The notes beneath the pieces were generated by a model. The model did not search any database. It had not been told where the DNA came from and was given only the letters and a program-made list of their open reading frames with translations. From contig NZ_SRMF01000003.1 in NCBI RefSeq assembly GCF_004768465.1, positions 248,001 through 312,000 of the forward strand: a stretch of DNA of 64,000 nt, in the 5' to 3' direction. The translations under genes and the position numbers were made by a program. How positions within the stretch are numbered: position 1 is the first letter of the stretch; the number at the start of each line of letters is the position of its first letter. The stretch is from Natronospirillum operosum (GTDB lineage Bacteria > Pseudomonadota > Gammaproteobacteria > Pseudomonadales > Natronospirillaceae). This document shows, piece by piece, positions 17,158 to 26,353 of this stretch.

Positions 17158-18174
17158 ATGAAAAGAGTAGTCTGCAAGAGGCCCGGCGAAATGGCGCTTG
17201 AAACTGCGGAGAAGCCTTCCCCCGGCAAGTCCGAAGTACTGGTAGGAATAAAGCGTATAGGGCTGTGCGGCACCGATATTCATGCGTATTCAGGCAACCA
17301 GCCCTATTTCAAGTACCCCAGGGTACTGGGCCATGAGCTCGCCGGTGTGGTCGAGTCTGTTGGAGAGGGCGTAACCGCAGTGGAGCCCGGCACAACAGTG
17401 TATGTGATGCCTTATATTGAATGTGGCGAGTGCATTGCGTGCCGAAAGGGGCGCACCAACTGCTGCACGAACATGAGCGTACTGGGCGTGCACAAGGATG
17501 GCGGCATGTGCGAGTACCTGTCAGTGCCGCAGTCCCATGTCATCAAGGCGGAAGGATTGGATCTGGATCAACTGGCGCTGGTGGAGTGCATGGCCATTGG
17601 CGCACACGCGGTGCGCCGGGCTGATGTGCAGCCAGGCACTACGGTGGCGGTTGTGGGGGCAGGCCCCATCGGCATGGGCATTGTTCAGTTTGCGAAGGCA
17701 CGAGGCGCCCGCGTCATAGTAGTTGATATGAACCAGGATCGCTTGAAGTTCTGCCAGAAAACTCTCGGGGCTGCAGCCACGATACCTGGTGATTCGGATG
17801 TTGCAGCCGAGCTGGACAAGCTTACGAACGGAGACTTTCCGGAAGTGGTCTTTGAAGCGACGGGAAACCCCAAGGCGATGATGGCAGGTTTTAAATGGAC
17901 GGCTCATGCCGGCAAATACGTGCTCGTGAGTGTGGTCAATGCAGATATAACCTTCAACGACCCGGAATTTCACAAAAGGGAGCTGTCCTTGCTGGGCAGC
18001 CGCAATGCAACCACCGAGGACTTTGAGCATGTCGTACGGTGTTTGCAAGACGGGGTAATACTGTCTACCGAAATGGTCACTCATCGCTGCAATCTGGATG
18101 AGCTGCCCCAGACCATGCCCGGCTGGATACAGCCGACAAGCGGAATCATCAAGGCCATTGTGGAGGTCAATTGA
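17158..18174 (+). CDS. zinc-dependent L-galactonate 5-dehydrogenase-like enzyme (LgoD type)
   Basis: A 338-residue medium-chain dehydrogenase. GLCGTDIHAYSGNQPYFKYPRVLGHE holds the catalytic zinc Cys and His; CGECIACRKGRTNCC is the four-Cys structural zinc lobe; GAGPIGMGIVQFAK binds NAD. The wording around GTDIHA..GNQP.F.YPRVLGHE and SRNAT.EDF closely follows E. coli LgoD (YjjN), which oxidises L-galactonate to D-tagaturonate. AGGAGA precedes the ATG. It opens an operon whose other enzymes continue from tagaturonate to KDG. L-fuconate or L-idonate dehydrogenase are less likely alternatives. Confidence 0.82.
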   Translation: MKRVVCKRPGEMALETAEKPSPGKSEVLVGIKRIGLCGTDIHAYSGNQPYFKYPRVLGHELAGVVESVGEGVTAVEPGTTVYVMPYIECGECIACRKGRTNCCTNMSVLGVHKDGGMCEYLSVPQSHVIKAEGLDLDQLALVECMAIGAHAVRRADVQPGTTVAVVGAGPIGMGIVQFAKARGARVIVVDMNQDRLKFCQKTLGAAATIPGDSDVAAELDKLTNGDFPEVVFEATGNPKAMMAGFKWTAHAGKYVLVSVVNADITFNDPEFHKRELSLLGSRNATTEDFEHVVRCLQDGVILSTEMVTHRCNLDELPQTMPGWIQPTSGIIKAIVEVN

Positions 18175-19286
18175 TGGCTTCGCCACTTGTTCTGCAATTT
18201 GGCACCAGTCGTTTCCTGCAGGCCCATGTCGACTATTTCGTTGCCAAGTCCATCGAGTCCGGCCTGTCATCAACTCCGATTGCGGTGGTGCAGACATCAT
18301 CAAGCCTGTCTGGGAAAAAGCGGGTAAAGGCTTTCAATGAGATAGATTACTACCCCGTCCGGATACAGGGGCTGGAGTTCGGCGAATCAGTTGATCGCAC
18401 TGAGTGGGTTGGCAGTGTCGAGTGTGCCTTTGAGGCCGACCAGTCCTGGGCAGAAATAACCGAGCTGTTCTGTCAGCGGGTCACGCATGTGGTCTCCAAT
18501 ACCGCTGATAATGGGTATGAGTTATCCGATAGTGATCAGATAGATCAGCAACCGCCCACCAGCTTCCCTGCCAAGCTGACTGCACTGCTGCATGCACGAT
18601 TCTCGCGTCAGGGCACCGGAGTGACGATCATGCCCTGCGAATTGGTGGCGGAAAACGGCCAGAGACTGAAAAGGGCTGTGGCATCCGTGGCACAGACATG
18701 GCGTCTGTCAGATGAGTTCCTGCATTGGATGGACGAAGAGTGTCTCTGGGTCAATTCACTGGTTGACCGTATCGTTTCAAGCGCCCTGGAGCCACTGGGT
18801 GCAGTGACCGAACCTTACGCCCTGTGGGCGATTGAGAACCAGCCGGGCCTGACTGTGCCGTGTGAGCACAAGGCGATTCGAGTCGTTGATGATCTGGCCC
18901 CTCTCGAGTGGCTCAAGCTGGGGGTTCTGAACCTTTCACATACCTATCTTGTGGACCGCTGGCTTGAAAGAGATGCCCTGAATACAGAAACCGTTTTCCA
19001 GGCCATGCACGACACAAGGCTCCGCAGTGAACTGGAGGATGTCCTGACCGAGGAAGTCATACCCATCCTGCAATCAATGCGCCTTGGCGAGGATGTAGAA
19101 GGTTATGTCGAAGCAGTGAGAGAGCGTTTTCTGAATCCCTTTCTGGAGCACAGGCTGTCGGATATCGCGCAGAATCATGCCAGCAAGGTAGAACGCAGGA
19201 TCCTTCCTGTGTGGCAACAGCGGAACGGGCTGGATTGTCCTCGCCTGTTTGCTTGCCTGCGCCGACACCACCTGACAAGTGAGTAA
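18174..19286 (+). CDS. mannitol-dehydrogenase-family reductase, probable tagaturonate reductase
   Basis: A 370-residue NAD-dependent polyol-type dehydrogenase. The N-terminus LQFGTSRFLQAHVDYF is the family's dinucleotide motif, and LKLGVLNLSHTYL carries the catalytic Lys, Asn and His. It starts in a TGATG overlap with the previous gene. It is about 110 residues shorter than E. coli UxaB, so the name rests on family and position between an L-galactonate dehydrogenase and altronate dehydratase: D-tagaturonate to D-altronate. Fructuronate reduction is the main alternative. Confidence 0.75.
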   Translation: MASPLVLQFGTSRFLQAHVDYFVAKSIESGLSSTPIAVVQTSSSLSGKKRVKAFNEIDYYPVRIQGLEFGESVDRTEWVGSVECAFEADQSWAEITELFCQRVTHVVSNTADNGYELSDSDQIDQQPPTSFPAKLTALLHARFSRQGTGVTIMPCELVAENGQRLKRAVASVAQTWRLSDEFLHWMDEECLWVNSLVDRIVSSALEPLGAVTEPYALWAIENQPGLTVPCEHKAIRVVDDLAPLEWLKLGVLNLSHTYLVDRWLERDALNTETVFQAMHDTRLRSELEDVLTEEVIPILQSMRLGEDVEGYVEAVRERFLNPFLEHRLSDIAQNHASKVERRILPVWQQRNGLDCPRLFACLRRHHLTSE

Positions 19287-19293
19287 AACAACA

Positions 19294-20934
19294 ATGAATA
19301 CCTGGAACTTCCTGAAAGTGCACCCTGATGACGACCTGATCGTTGCACTGACTGATTTGCGCAAGGGCGAGACGGTTGATCTGCCTGACCGATCAGTCAC
19401 TCTGACAGAGGATGTTCAAAGCAAGCACAAGTTCGCCATGAAATCGTTCGAGCCCGGGGAGCGGCTGACCATGTATGGCGTGACCATCGGCGTCGCCACA
19501 AAACGGATCGCCGCCGGCGCGGCGATTTCCGTGGACAACGTCGAGCACTCAAGTACCACCTACGCCGCAAGTGATTCCCGGTATGAGTGGAGCCCGCCCG
19601 ATGTATCCGCCTGGCGCCCCAGGACTTTGAATGCCTTCATTCGCCCGGACGGACAAGTGGGCACTGCCAACTACTGGCTGGTTGTTCCCCTGGTATTCTG
19701 TCAGAACCGCAACGTCGATGTCCTGCGCACATCCCTTCAGGATGCATTGGGCTACAGTACCGACAGTCAATACCGACAACTGGCCTGGCAGCTCGCCGAT
19801 CAGTACCGCAACGCGGGTGGCGACTCGGTGGAAGAGCGCGCGGAGACATTTCCGGTCAATCAGAAAACGTTCGAAAATGTCGATGGCGTAAAGTTTCTGA
19901 CGCACACTTCCGGATGCGGCGGTACGCGCGAAGACGCCGTTGCCCTGTGTCGACTGCTGGCGGCTTACATCCACCATCCCAATGTCGCTGGCGCCACCGT
20001 CCTGAGTCTGGGCTGTCAGAATGCGCAGATTCCGATTCTGGAAGAGGCCCTGAGTGACCTCGACCCCGAACGCAGCAAGCCTGTCCATTATTTCGAGCAG
20101 CAGGCCTACGGCAGCGAACAAACGCTGATGGAAGGGGCGATCAAGAAGACTTTTGAGGGTCTTCATTACGCCAACCAGTATTCTCGCGAGCCCGCACCGT
20201 TGTCAAAACTGAAGATTGGCGTCGAGTGCGGCGGTTCTGATGGTTTCTCCGGGCTGTCGGCAAACCCCCTGATCGGGCAAGTCGTTGACAGGGTTGTTGC
20301 CCTGGGCGGGACAGGCATTCTGGGCGAGTTTCCGGAACTCTGCGGCGTTGAGCAGGAACTGCTGGACCGATGCGTTTCCAGTCATCAGCGAGAGCGCTTC
20401 AAGGATCTGATGCAGTCCTATGTCCGCCATGCAGCGGCAGTAGGTGCCAGTTTCGACATGAACCCGTCACCCGGGAACATTAGGGACGGTCTGATAACCG
20501 ATGCCATGAAATCAGCGGGAGCGGCCAGAAAAGGTGGCACATCGCCGGTGGTCGATGTTCTGGACTATCCACAGGTAGCACGCAAGCCGGGCTTGAACCT
20601 GCTGTGTACTCCGGGCAACGACGTTGAGTCAACAACCGCGCTGGCAGCAGCCGGGGCGAATATCATTCTGTTTTCAACCGGCATGGGAACGCCGACAGGG
20701 AACCCGATCGTTCCCGTGTTGAAGGTTTCCAGCAATAGCGATGTCGCACGGCGAATGGCAGATATCATCGACTTTGATGCGGGCCCTGTCATCAACGGTG
20801 AACGTCAGTTGCCAGAGCTGGCGGAGGAGCTGTTGCAGCTGTGCGTGGATACGGGTTCAGGGGCCTACATCAGCAAGGCGCAACGGCTGGGGCAGGATGA
20901 TTTTATTCCCTGGAAACGTGGCGTGTCGTTGTAA
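19294..20934 (+). CDS. uxaA: altronate dehydratase (UxaA family)
   Basis: About 546 residues: an N-terminal SAF domain (HPDDDLIVALTDLRKGE onward, about residues 8-90), then the large altronate-hydrolase/galactarate-dehydratase domain. RPDGQVGTANYWLV, THTSGCGGTREDA, LSLGCQNAQI and GVECGGSDGFSGLSANPLIG are the family's metal-binding and substrate stretches. It dehydrates D-altronate to 2-keto-3-deoxygluconate. A GTG at 19279 is an alternative start overlapping the upstream gene. Unlike E. coli UxaA (about 495 residues) it has roughly 50 extra residues. Confidence 0.88.
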   Translation: MNTWNFLKVHPDDDLIVALTDLRKGETVDLPDRSVTLTEDVQSKHKFAMKSFEPGERLTMYGVTIGVATKRIAAGAAISVDNVEHSSTTYAASDSRYEWSPPDVSAWRPRTLNAFIRPDGQVGTANYWLVVPLVFCQNRNVDVLRTSLQDALGYSTDSQYRQLAWQLADQYRNAGGDSVEERAETFPVNQKTFENVDGVKFLTHTSGCGGTREDAVALCRLLAAYIHHPNVAGATVLSLGCQNAQIPILEEALSDLDPERSKPVHYFEQQAYGSEQTLMEGAIKKTFEGLHYANQYSREPAPLSKLKIGVECGGSDGFSGLSANPLIGQVVDRVVALGGTGILGEFPELCGVEQELLDRCVSSHQRERFKDLMQSYVRHAAAVGASFDMNPSPGNIRDGLITDAMKSAGAARKGGTSPVVDVLDYPQVARKPGLNLLCTPGNDVESTTALAAAGANIILFSTGMGTPTGNPIVPVLKVSSNSDVARRMADIIDFDAGPVINGERQLPELAEELLQLCVDTGSGAYISKAQRLGQDDFIPWKRGVSL

Positions 20935-20945
20935 GGAGACTATTC

Positions 20946-21290
20946 ATGAAAACATTCGTCCGCATACTGGACCTGAAAGATGACGACCGTCTGATTGAAG
21001 AGTACAAACGCCACCACAAGGCGGTATGGCCCCAGGTCATTCAGTCACTCAGGAAAACGGGTGTCATCGACATGAACATATACGCCTTTGGGAATCGACT
21101 CGTCATGCTGCTTGCGACTGAGGACGAGTATCAACCTGAAGATGCCTTTCAGCAGTACTTGAGTTTTGACCCGGCCTGCGTGGAATGGGAAGAGAAAATG
21201 GGGCAGTACCAGCAGCCGGTACCAGGCGCCCCGCCTGGCGCGAAATGGGTCTCAATGGAGTGTTGTTTCAGCTTGTCGGACTATCAGTGA
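20946..21290 (+). CDS. L-rhamnose/L-fucose mutarotase family protein, probable L-galactose mutarotase
   Basis: A 114-residue dimeric-barrel protein of the RhaM/YiiL family (DUF718). YKRHHKAVWPQVIQSLRKTGV has the active-site His pair, and the middle NIYAFGNRLVMLLATEDEY and late MECCFSL are typical. Mutarotases convert the alpha and beta anomers of an imported sugar. AAGGAG lies at a good distance from the ATG. Its place among L-galactose genes fits, because L-galactose resembles L-fucose in ring stereochemistry. Confidence 0.82.
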   Translation: MKTFVRILDLKDDDRLIEEYKRHHKAVWPQVIQSLRKTGVIDMNIYAFGNRLVMLLATEDEYQPEDAFQQYLSFDPACVEWEEKMGQYQQPVPGAPPGAKWVSMECCFSLSDYQ

Positions 21291-21301
21291 AGGTCAGCAA
21301 A

Positions 21302-22129
21302 ATGCGCATCGATGCTCATCACCATTTTTGGCAATACAACGCCGCAGAGTACGGCTGGATATCAGACCAGATGGCGCTGCTCCGCCGTGATTACATGCCC
21401 GACGATCTGCTGGTGGAACTTTCACAGTGCAATATTGACGGCACTGTTGTGGTGCAGGCACGGCAGACTGAGGCGGAGACGCGCTGGCTCCTGTCACTGG
21501 CCAGAGAGAACCCTTTCATCAAGGGCGTGGTCGGCTGGGTTGACTTGCGAGCGCCTGATCTCGAGGCAAGATTGAACGAGTACAAAAAGGAAGTCTGGCT
21601 AAAAGGGTTTCGCCATGTCCTGGAGGACGAACCGGACCCGGGCTTCATGCTGAACAGCGATTTTCTTGGCGGCGTGGAAGCATTGGCAGACCATGATTTC
21701 AGTTATGACCTGTTGATTCGCCCGGACCAGTTGCCGCAGGCGGGCGAGCTCGTGCGCAAGCTTCCGCCCATGCGCCTGGTTGTCGACCACATGGCCAAGC
21801 CGGATATCAGGAATCAAGGCTGGCAGGCGTGGGCGGATGGTATGGCCTGCCTGGCATCATTCGATCATGTGTATTGCAAGATGTCCGGCCTGGTGACTGA
21901 AGCAGATTGGCAAGGGTGGCAGCCCTCTGATTTCGAGCCTTATCTGGATCACGTGTTTCAGGTATTTGGCCCTGAGAGGGTCATGTTCGGCTCGGACTGG
22001 CCGGTATGCAAAGTGGCAGGACGCTATCGGGCAGTTCATGCCCTGGCGTCGGATTATGTGCATCGCCGATACCCCGAATATGAGGCGGCCGTATTGGGTG
22101 AAAACGCCATGGCGTTCTATCGCCTGTAG
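21302..22129 (+). CDS. amidohydrolase-family sugar lactonase, probable L-galactono-1,4-lactonase
   Basis: A 275-residue TIM-barrel hydrolase of the L-fuconolactonase-like group. MRIDAHHHFWQY supplies the first metal or substrate His residues, RLVVDHMAKPDI the middle His, and VMFGSDWPVCKVAG the catalytic Asp. The open frame extends 117 bases upstream over the mutarotase gene, but ATG 21302 (MRIDAHHH) is the family's start, with GAAGG before it. It would hydrolyse the lactone made by the next gene's dehydrogenase to L-galactonate. Confidence 0.83.
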   Translation: MRIDAHHHFWQYNAAEYGWISDQMALLRRDYMPDDLLVELSQCNIDGTVVVQARQTEAETRWLLSLARENPFIKGVVGWVDLRAPDLEARLNEYKKEVWLKGFRHVLEDEPDPGFMLNSDFLGGVEALADHDFSYDLLIRPDQLPQAGELVRKLPPMRLVVDHMAKPDIRNQGWQAWADGMACLASFDHVYCKMSGLVTEADWQGWQPSDFEPYLDHVFQVFGPERVMFGSDWPVCKVAGRYRAVHALASDYVHRRYPEYEAAVLGENAMAFYRL

Positions 22130-22161
22130 TGGCCGCCAGCACCAACTGGGAACTGACTGAA

Positions 22162-23094
22162 ATGCAATATCAAAAGCTGGGCAATACAAGCCTGAACGTG
22201 TCGAAATTGTCATACGGTGCGTCACCGCTGGGTGGTGTTTACGGAGATGTTGATCAATCTCAGGCAACACGGACCGTGCATGCGGCGCTGGATCTCGGGA
22301 TCAACTTCATCGATTGTTCTCCCTACTATGGCATGACAAAAGCTGAAACCATGCTGGGCAAGGCATTGAAGGGCATCCCCCGAGACCAATACTTTCTCTC
22401 GACCAAGGCTGGCCGGTACGGACCCGAAGACTTCGATATGTCCGAGCAAAGAATACGCAAGAGCCTGGATGAAAGCCTTGAGCGGCTCGGTGTCGAAGAA
22501 GTTGATGTGTTCTTCCTGCACGATATTGAGTTTGTTGACCTCGATATCGTTCTGCATGAATCATTGCCTTGCATGGAGAAACTCAAGGAGGAGGGCCGCA
22601 TTCGCTACTACGGCATCACCGGATATCCGCTGAAGCCATTCCGGGAAGTCATCCGTCAGTTTCAGGTCGATTGTATACTGTCCTACTGCCGCTATGGGTT
22701 GCACGATACCAGCCTCGCATCATTGCTGGACTATCTCGATGAAAATGAAGTAGGTGTGGTCAACGCCTCCCCCGCCTGCATGGGTCTGCTGACGAGCCGA
22801 GGGGCTCCGGACTGGCATCCGGCCGGCAGTGATCTCAGGAAGCGTGCGCAAAAGGCCGTTGATTTTTGCCAGGCTCAGGGCGTCGACATCACACAGATAG
22901 CGCTTCAGTTCTCGGCCCAGCATTCGGGAATACCTACAACACTGGTGGGGACAGCCAACCCGGCCTTCATTGCCCAAAATGTCGAGTGGATAAATGAACC
23001 CTTGAGTACAGAGCTTGTCGACGAAGTCAGATCAATTCTCGCCGGACCTGACAGCGTCTGGTCGTCCGGTCTTCCTGAGAATAACGACTTGTAG
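22162..23094 (+). CDS. aldo/keto reductase, plant-type L-galactose dehydrogenase
   Basis: A 310-residue (alpha/beta)8 NAD(P)-dependent enzyme. The aldo-keto tetrad is visible: Asp and Tyr in NFIDCSPYYG, Lys in LSTKAGRYG, His in FFLHDIEF. The stretches GASPLGGVYG, DCILSYCRYG and VNASPACMGLLTSRGAPDWHPA strongly resemble plant L-galactose dehydrogenase, which forms L-galactono-1,4-lactone. ATG 22162 gives MQYQKLGNTSLNVSKL, the normal start; a GTG at 22129 is possible. L-fucose dehydrogenase is the main alternative, but downstream C6-hydroxylated acid enzymes favour L-galactose. Confidence 0.83.
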   Translation: MQYQKLGNTSLNVSKLSYGASPLGGVYGDVDQSQATRTVHAALDLGINFIDCSPYYGMTKAETMLGKALKGIPRDQYFLSTKAGRYGPEDFDMSEQRIRKSLDESLERLGVEEVDVFFLHDIEFVDLDIVLHESLPCMEKLKEEGRIRYYGITGYPLKPFREVIRQFQVDCILSYCRYGLHDTSLASLLDYLDENEVGVVNASPACMGLLTSRGAPDWHPAGSDLRKRAQKAVDFCQAQGVDITQIALQFSAQHSGIPTTLVGTANPAFIAQNVEWINEPLSTELVDEVRSILAGPDSVWSSGLPENNDL

Positions 23095-23106
23095 GAGGAC
23101 AGGTTC

Positions 23107-24177
23107 ATGACGATATCATCACTGCCTGTGCCCCCAGCGAGCCCTGACCGACTCGACTGCGTTGCTCTGGGAGAGGTCATGCTGCGACTGGACCCGGGGG
23201 AACACCGCATTCGGCAGGCGCGTACTTTTGACGTATGGGAAGGGGGTGGCGAATACAACGTCGTGCAGGCGTTGAGCAGTTGCTTTGGCCATGGCACTGC
23301 GATCCTGACCAGCCTGGTAGACAACGAGATAGGCCGGCTTCTGGAAGGTCTGATACGACGCTCCGGCGTTGCTACCGATTGGATTCGATGGGTGCCCCAC
23401 GACGGTATGGGGCAAGCAGCGCGAAATGGTCTCTATTTCATGGAGCGGGGTTTCGGAGCTCGAGGGGCTACCGCAGTCATGGACCGGGCGCATACTGCAA
23501 TTGCCCAGCTTTCGCCCGAAGACCTGGACTGGTCAGGAATTTTCTCCCAGGCCAGGCCACGATGGTTCCATGTGGGTGGTGTCATGGCAGGCCTGAGTGA
23601 AAAAAGCCCGGAGGTCGTCAAGGCGGCAATGATTGCTGCCCAAGAACAGGGTGCTATCGTATCCTATGACCTGAACTATCGGGCCTCGTTATGGGCAAAG
23701 AGAGGCGGAAAGAAGGCAGCGCTTGCCTGCAATGAAGAACTGTTGGAATTTGCGGATGTGGTGTTTGGTGTCCATTCACTGCCGCATCCGGTCGACCACC
23801 TGGACAAGGAGGCTTTTTCGGCAGCGTTGCAAGACATGTTGTCTCGCTATCCCAACATCAAGCTCGCAGCGACCAACATGCGCATAATAAAGGATGCTTC
23901 ACACAATGATTGGAGCGGTATGTGCCTGGCGAATGGTGAGTTTTATGCAGCAAAACCATACAACGGCCTGCCGGTGCTTGATCGAGTAGGCGGAGGAGAC
24001 GCATTTGCCGCCGGTCTCATCCACGGTTTGTTGAGTAACATGGGGCTACAGACAGCAATAGAGCTGGCTGCCGCGCACGGGGCCCTTGTCATGTCCACTC
24101 CGGGAGACAATTCCTTTTTCAGTGCAGCTGAGGTATTGGCCTATGCTAAGGGAGGGGAGGCGGCGGCCAACCGCTAA
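23107..24177 (+). CDS. kdgK: 2-keto-3-deoxygluconate kinase (PfkB family)
   Basis: A 356-residue sugar kinase. ALGEVMLRLDPGE and GGGEYNVVQALS form the N-terminal substrate part, and VLDRVGGGDAFAAGLIHGL is the PfkB C-terminal signature with catalytic Asp. It phosphorylates KDG from UxaA to KDPG. AGGAGG is placed just before the ATG. It is the last gene of the enzyme operon; KDPG aldolase is in the second operon at 28235. Confidence 0.88.
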   Translation: MTISSLPVPPASPDRLDCVALGEVMLRLDPGEHRIRQARTFDVWEGGGEYNVVQALSSCFGHGTAILTSLVDNEIGRLLEGLIRRSGVATDWIRWVPHDGMGQAARNGLYFMERGFGARGATAVMDRAHTAIAQLSPEDLDWSGIFSQARPRWFHVGGVMAGLSEKSPEVVKAAMIAAQEQGAIVSYDLNYRASLWAKRGGKKAALACNEELLEFADVVFGVHSLPHPVDHLDKEAFSAALQDMLSRYPNIKLAATNMRIIKDASHNDWSGMCLANGEFYAAKPYNGLPVLDRVGGGDAFAAGLIHGLLSNMGLQTAIELAAAHGALVMSTPGDNSFFSAAEVLAYAKGGEAAANR

Positions 24178-24249
24178 CAAAAACCGATGGCATCAGGGGT
24201 GCGCCGACAGCTCCGGCTGTTCCTGACCTGACTTGATCGACAGCATTCG

Positions 24250-25152
24250 TCATTGTTTGTTGTTTATTTTGAGCGACAGCAACAGTGTCTTTCTTGAGGT
24301 GCTCAGGTGGTCTCGAGCAGCATCCAGTGCCTCCTGCTCGTCTCGGCTTTGAATGGCATTGATCAGCTTGAGATGCTCATGTATCGCGGCTTCGTTGCGT
24401 TCTCGTTCATCGCGCTTATCCCACTGGTAGTGGTAATAGAAGACCAGTGCAATAACTCGCTGCAACTCCACTATGAAACGGTTGTGGTTCACGCTGTAGA
24501 TGGTGGAATGAAATTGCTCATCCAGGACTGAAAAGTCGTTGTACCGTTCGTTGATCTGCGCCAGCAGTTCCTGATGCTTCTGCTTCAGATCATCCATCTT
24601 CTGCCATATGGGGTCCTCTGGTGGCGACTTTACCAGGCGCGATATGGCATTGAGCTCAATCATTGTTCTCAGTTCAAAAAGCTCCATCGCATATTCTCGC
24701 GTGAATCCCAGCAGCTTCCATCCACCCTTGGGCCGACGCTCGACCAGGCTGAACCTGCTCAGTGACGCCAGAAACTCGTGCAGGGCGTGAGCAGGGACGT
24801 TGAACCAGCGCGACAATTCAGAGACGTTCAATGGCGTTCCCGGCGGCACATCGAAGCGCAGGATCCAGTTCAGGAACCGACGTTCGAGTTCTTCATTACT
24901 GATCGTTTCCAGATTCACCTCAATGAGATCGGTGTCGGCAGGCTGCCGCATGACCAGCTTCTGGCGACCGTTCCAGTGGATAATACCGACCTCATTCAGC
25001 CTGCTGAGAGCCGAGCGAATCACAGTCCTGCTTACGTCCAGCGTTCTTGACAACTCTGCCTCGGAAGGCAGTGAATCTCCCTCTGACTTGGAAGAGCAGA
25101 TGTTCAGAAGCGCATTATACGCTTCACGAAAACGTTCATCGGTGCGTGCCAT
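24250..25152 (-). CDS. GntR-family regulator with two winged-helix regions, likely L-galactose repressor
   Basis: A 300-residue regulator. Residues about 5-70 are a GntR winged helix (LPSEAELSRTLDVSRTVIRSAL). Residues about 88-150 look like a second winged helix (PPGTPLNVSELSRWFNVPAHALHEFL), followed by an FCD-type helical domain (ELRTMIELNAISR, FHSTIY, EHLKLINAI). Ordinary FadR-group proteins have one DNA-binding domain and about 230 residues. It lies between the two L-galactose operons, divergent from the ABC genes. The matching 17-bp sites at 17000 and 25270 are its probable operators. Confidence 0.8.
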   Translation of the reverse strand: MARTDERFREAYNALLNICSSKSEGDSLPSEAELSRTLDVSRTVIRSALSRLNEVGIIHWNGRQKLVMRQPADTDLIEVNLETISNEELERRFLNWILRFDVPPGTPLNVSELSRWFNVPAHALHEFLASLSRFSLVERRPKGGWKLLGFTREYAMELFELRTMIELNAISRLVKSPPEDPIWQKMDDLKQKHQELLAQINERYNDFSVLDEQFHSTIYSVNHNRFIVELQRVIALVFYYHYQWDKRDERERNEAAIHEHLKLINAIQSRDEQEALDAARDHLSTSRKTLLLSLKINNKQ

Positions 25153-25228
25153 AGCTTGCCTGTGTGATTCAGCCTTACGTGATGGGATCGGTTTATCGCG
25201 CGGTTCAGTTTACAATAAAAAAAAACCA

Positions 25229-25286
25229 TTGACACACAAATTGGCGGTGATCATACTAAGTGTATTCAATTATAAAAAACAGTATA
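25229..25286 (+). promoter_or_regulatory. promoter and operator of the L-galactose ABC operon
   Basis: TTGACA (25229-25234), a 17-base spacer and CATACT (25252-25257) form the promoter. The site TTATAAAAAAC-AG-TATA (25270-25286) follows the expected start point and ends just before the AAGGGG ribosome site, a position where a bound repressor would block elongation. It shares 15 of 17 bases with the site at 17000-17016. Confidence 0.6.
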
Positions 25287-25298
25287 AGGGGTCGCATT

Positions 25299-26321
25299 AT
25301 GGTTGAGTTCTTCGCTCAACTTAGGGCAAGAGGTGCATCTTTCCGGCTGTCCAAGGGTGCTTTCCATAGAATCTCGGCAATCTTGACGGTACTGATTCTC
25401 ATAGTCATTTTTTCCGTGGCCAGTCCCGCTTTCTCATCCACGAACAATGCCATGACCATCTTGTTGCAGACTTCGGTGATAGGGATGCTGGGTATTGGCC
25501 TGACCCTTGTGATCATTACAGGGGGCATCGATTTGAGCGTGGGGTCTGTGCTGGCTCTGGCCGGCACGGTTACCGGTCTGGTGATAAAAGCAGGGGTGCC
25601 CGTGTTGCCAGCCATGTTTATCGGTGTGGCTGTAGGTGCCTTGTGCGGTTTGATCAACGGATTTGTCGTTACGAAAATGCGCATTACACCGTTTGTTGCC
25701 ACCTTGGGAATGATGATGATGGCGAGAGGTGTGGCGCTCGAACTGACGGGTGCCGCGCCTGTTTCCCGACTGGGTGAATCCTTCTCCATACTGGGCCAGG
25801 GCAGGCTTTTCCGAATCGTGGGCGAAGGCCCCCATGGTCTTCCCAGCGTTGTTTTTCCGGGCATTCCCTACCCTGCCATTCTGTTGTTGCTGGTTGCGTT
25901 GTCTGTAGCTTACCTCCTTCGTCGTCGGGCCACAGGCCGGCACATTTATGCCACTGGATCCAACGAAGAAGCCGCACGCCTCGCGGGCGTGAAGGTAGAT
26001 CGAACCAAGATCATTGCCTACACGCTATCTGGAGCTCTGGCTGGGCTGGCAGGCATTGTACTGATGTCACGCCTCGGGACGGCTCAACCCAATGAGGGCG
26101 TAATGTACGAATTGGATGCCATCGCTGCCGCTGTCATTGGTGGAGCATCGCTAATGGGGGGCGTTGGCACTATTGGAGGGACGATAATTGGTGCCTTCAT
26201 CATAGGCATATTGAGAAACGGTCTGAATATGGCTGGTGTGTCGTCCTTTATCCAGCAGATCATCATAGGTTTCGTAGTAATTGTGGCCGTGTATATCGAC
26301 CAGATGCGTAACCGACGGTGA
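25299..26321 (+). CDS. CUT2-family sugar ABC transporter permease (RbsC-like)
   Basis: A 340-residue membrane protein with about ten hydrophobic segments. IGLTLVIITGGIDLSVGSVLALAG is the family signature; RRRATGRHIYATGSNEEAARLAGV is the cytoplasmic coupling loop. ATG 25299 follows AAGGGG; an in-frame start at 25260 would lie upstream of the operator. It partners the binding protein and ATPase downstream. Context points to L-galactose as substrate. Confidence 0.88.
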   Translation: MVEFFAQLRARGASFRLSKGAFHRISAILTVLILIVIFSVASPAFSSTNNAMTILLQTSVIGMLGIGLTLVIITGGIDLSVGSVLALAGTVTGLVIKAGVPVLPAMFIGVAVGALCGLINGFVVTKMRITPFVATLGMMMMARGVALELTGAAPVSRLGESFSILGQGRLFRIVGEGPHGLPSVVFPGIPYPAILLLLVALSVAYLLRRRATGRHIYATGSNEEAARLAGVKVDRTKIIAYTLSGALAGLAGIVLMSRLGTAQPNEGVMYELDAIAAAVIGGASLMGGVGTIGGTIIGAFIIGILRNGLNMAGVSSFIQQIIIGFVVIVAVYIDQMRNRR

Positions 26322-26353
26322 AATATGTGTAAAACAAAAATCGGAGAACAAAA

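Noticed and set aside
20946-23094. Reading the locus as L-fucose or L-rhamnose catabolism
   Set aside because: Mutarotase and lactonase families fit those too, but altronate dehydratase and the LgoD-like and tagaturonate-type enzymes act on acids with a C6 hydroxyl, and no fuconate or rhamnonate dehydratase is present.
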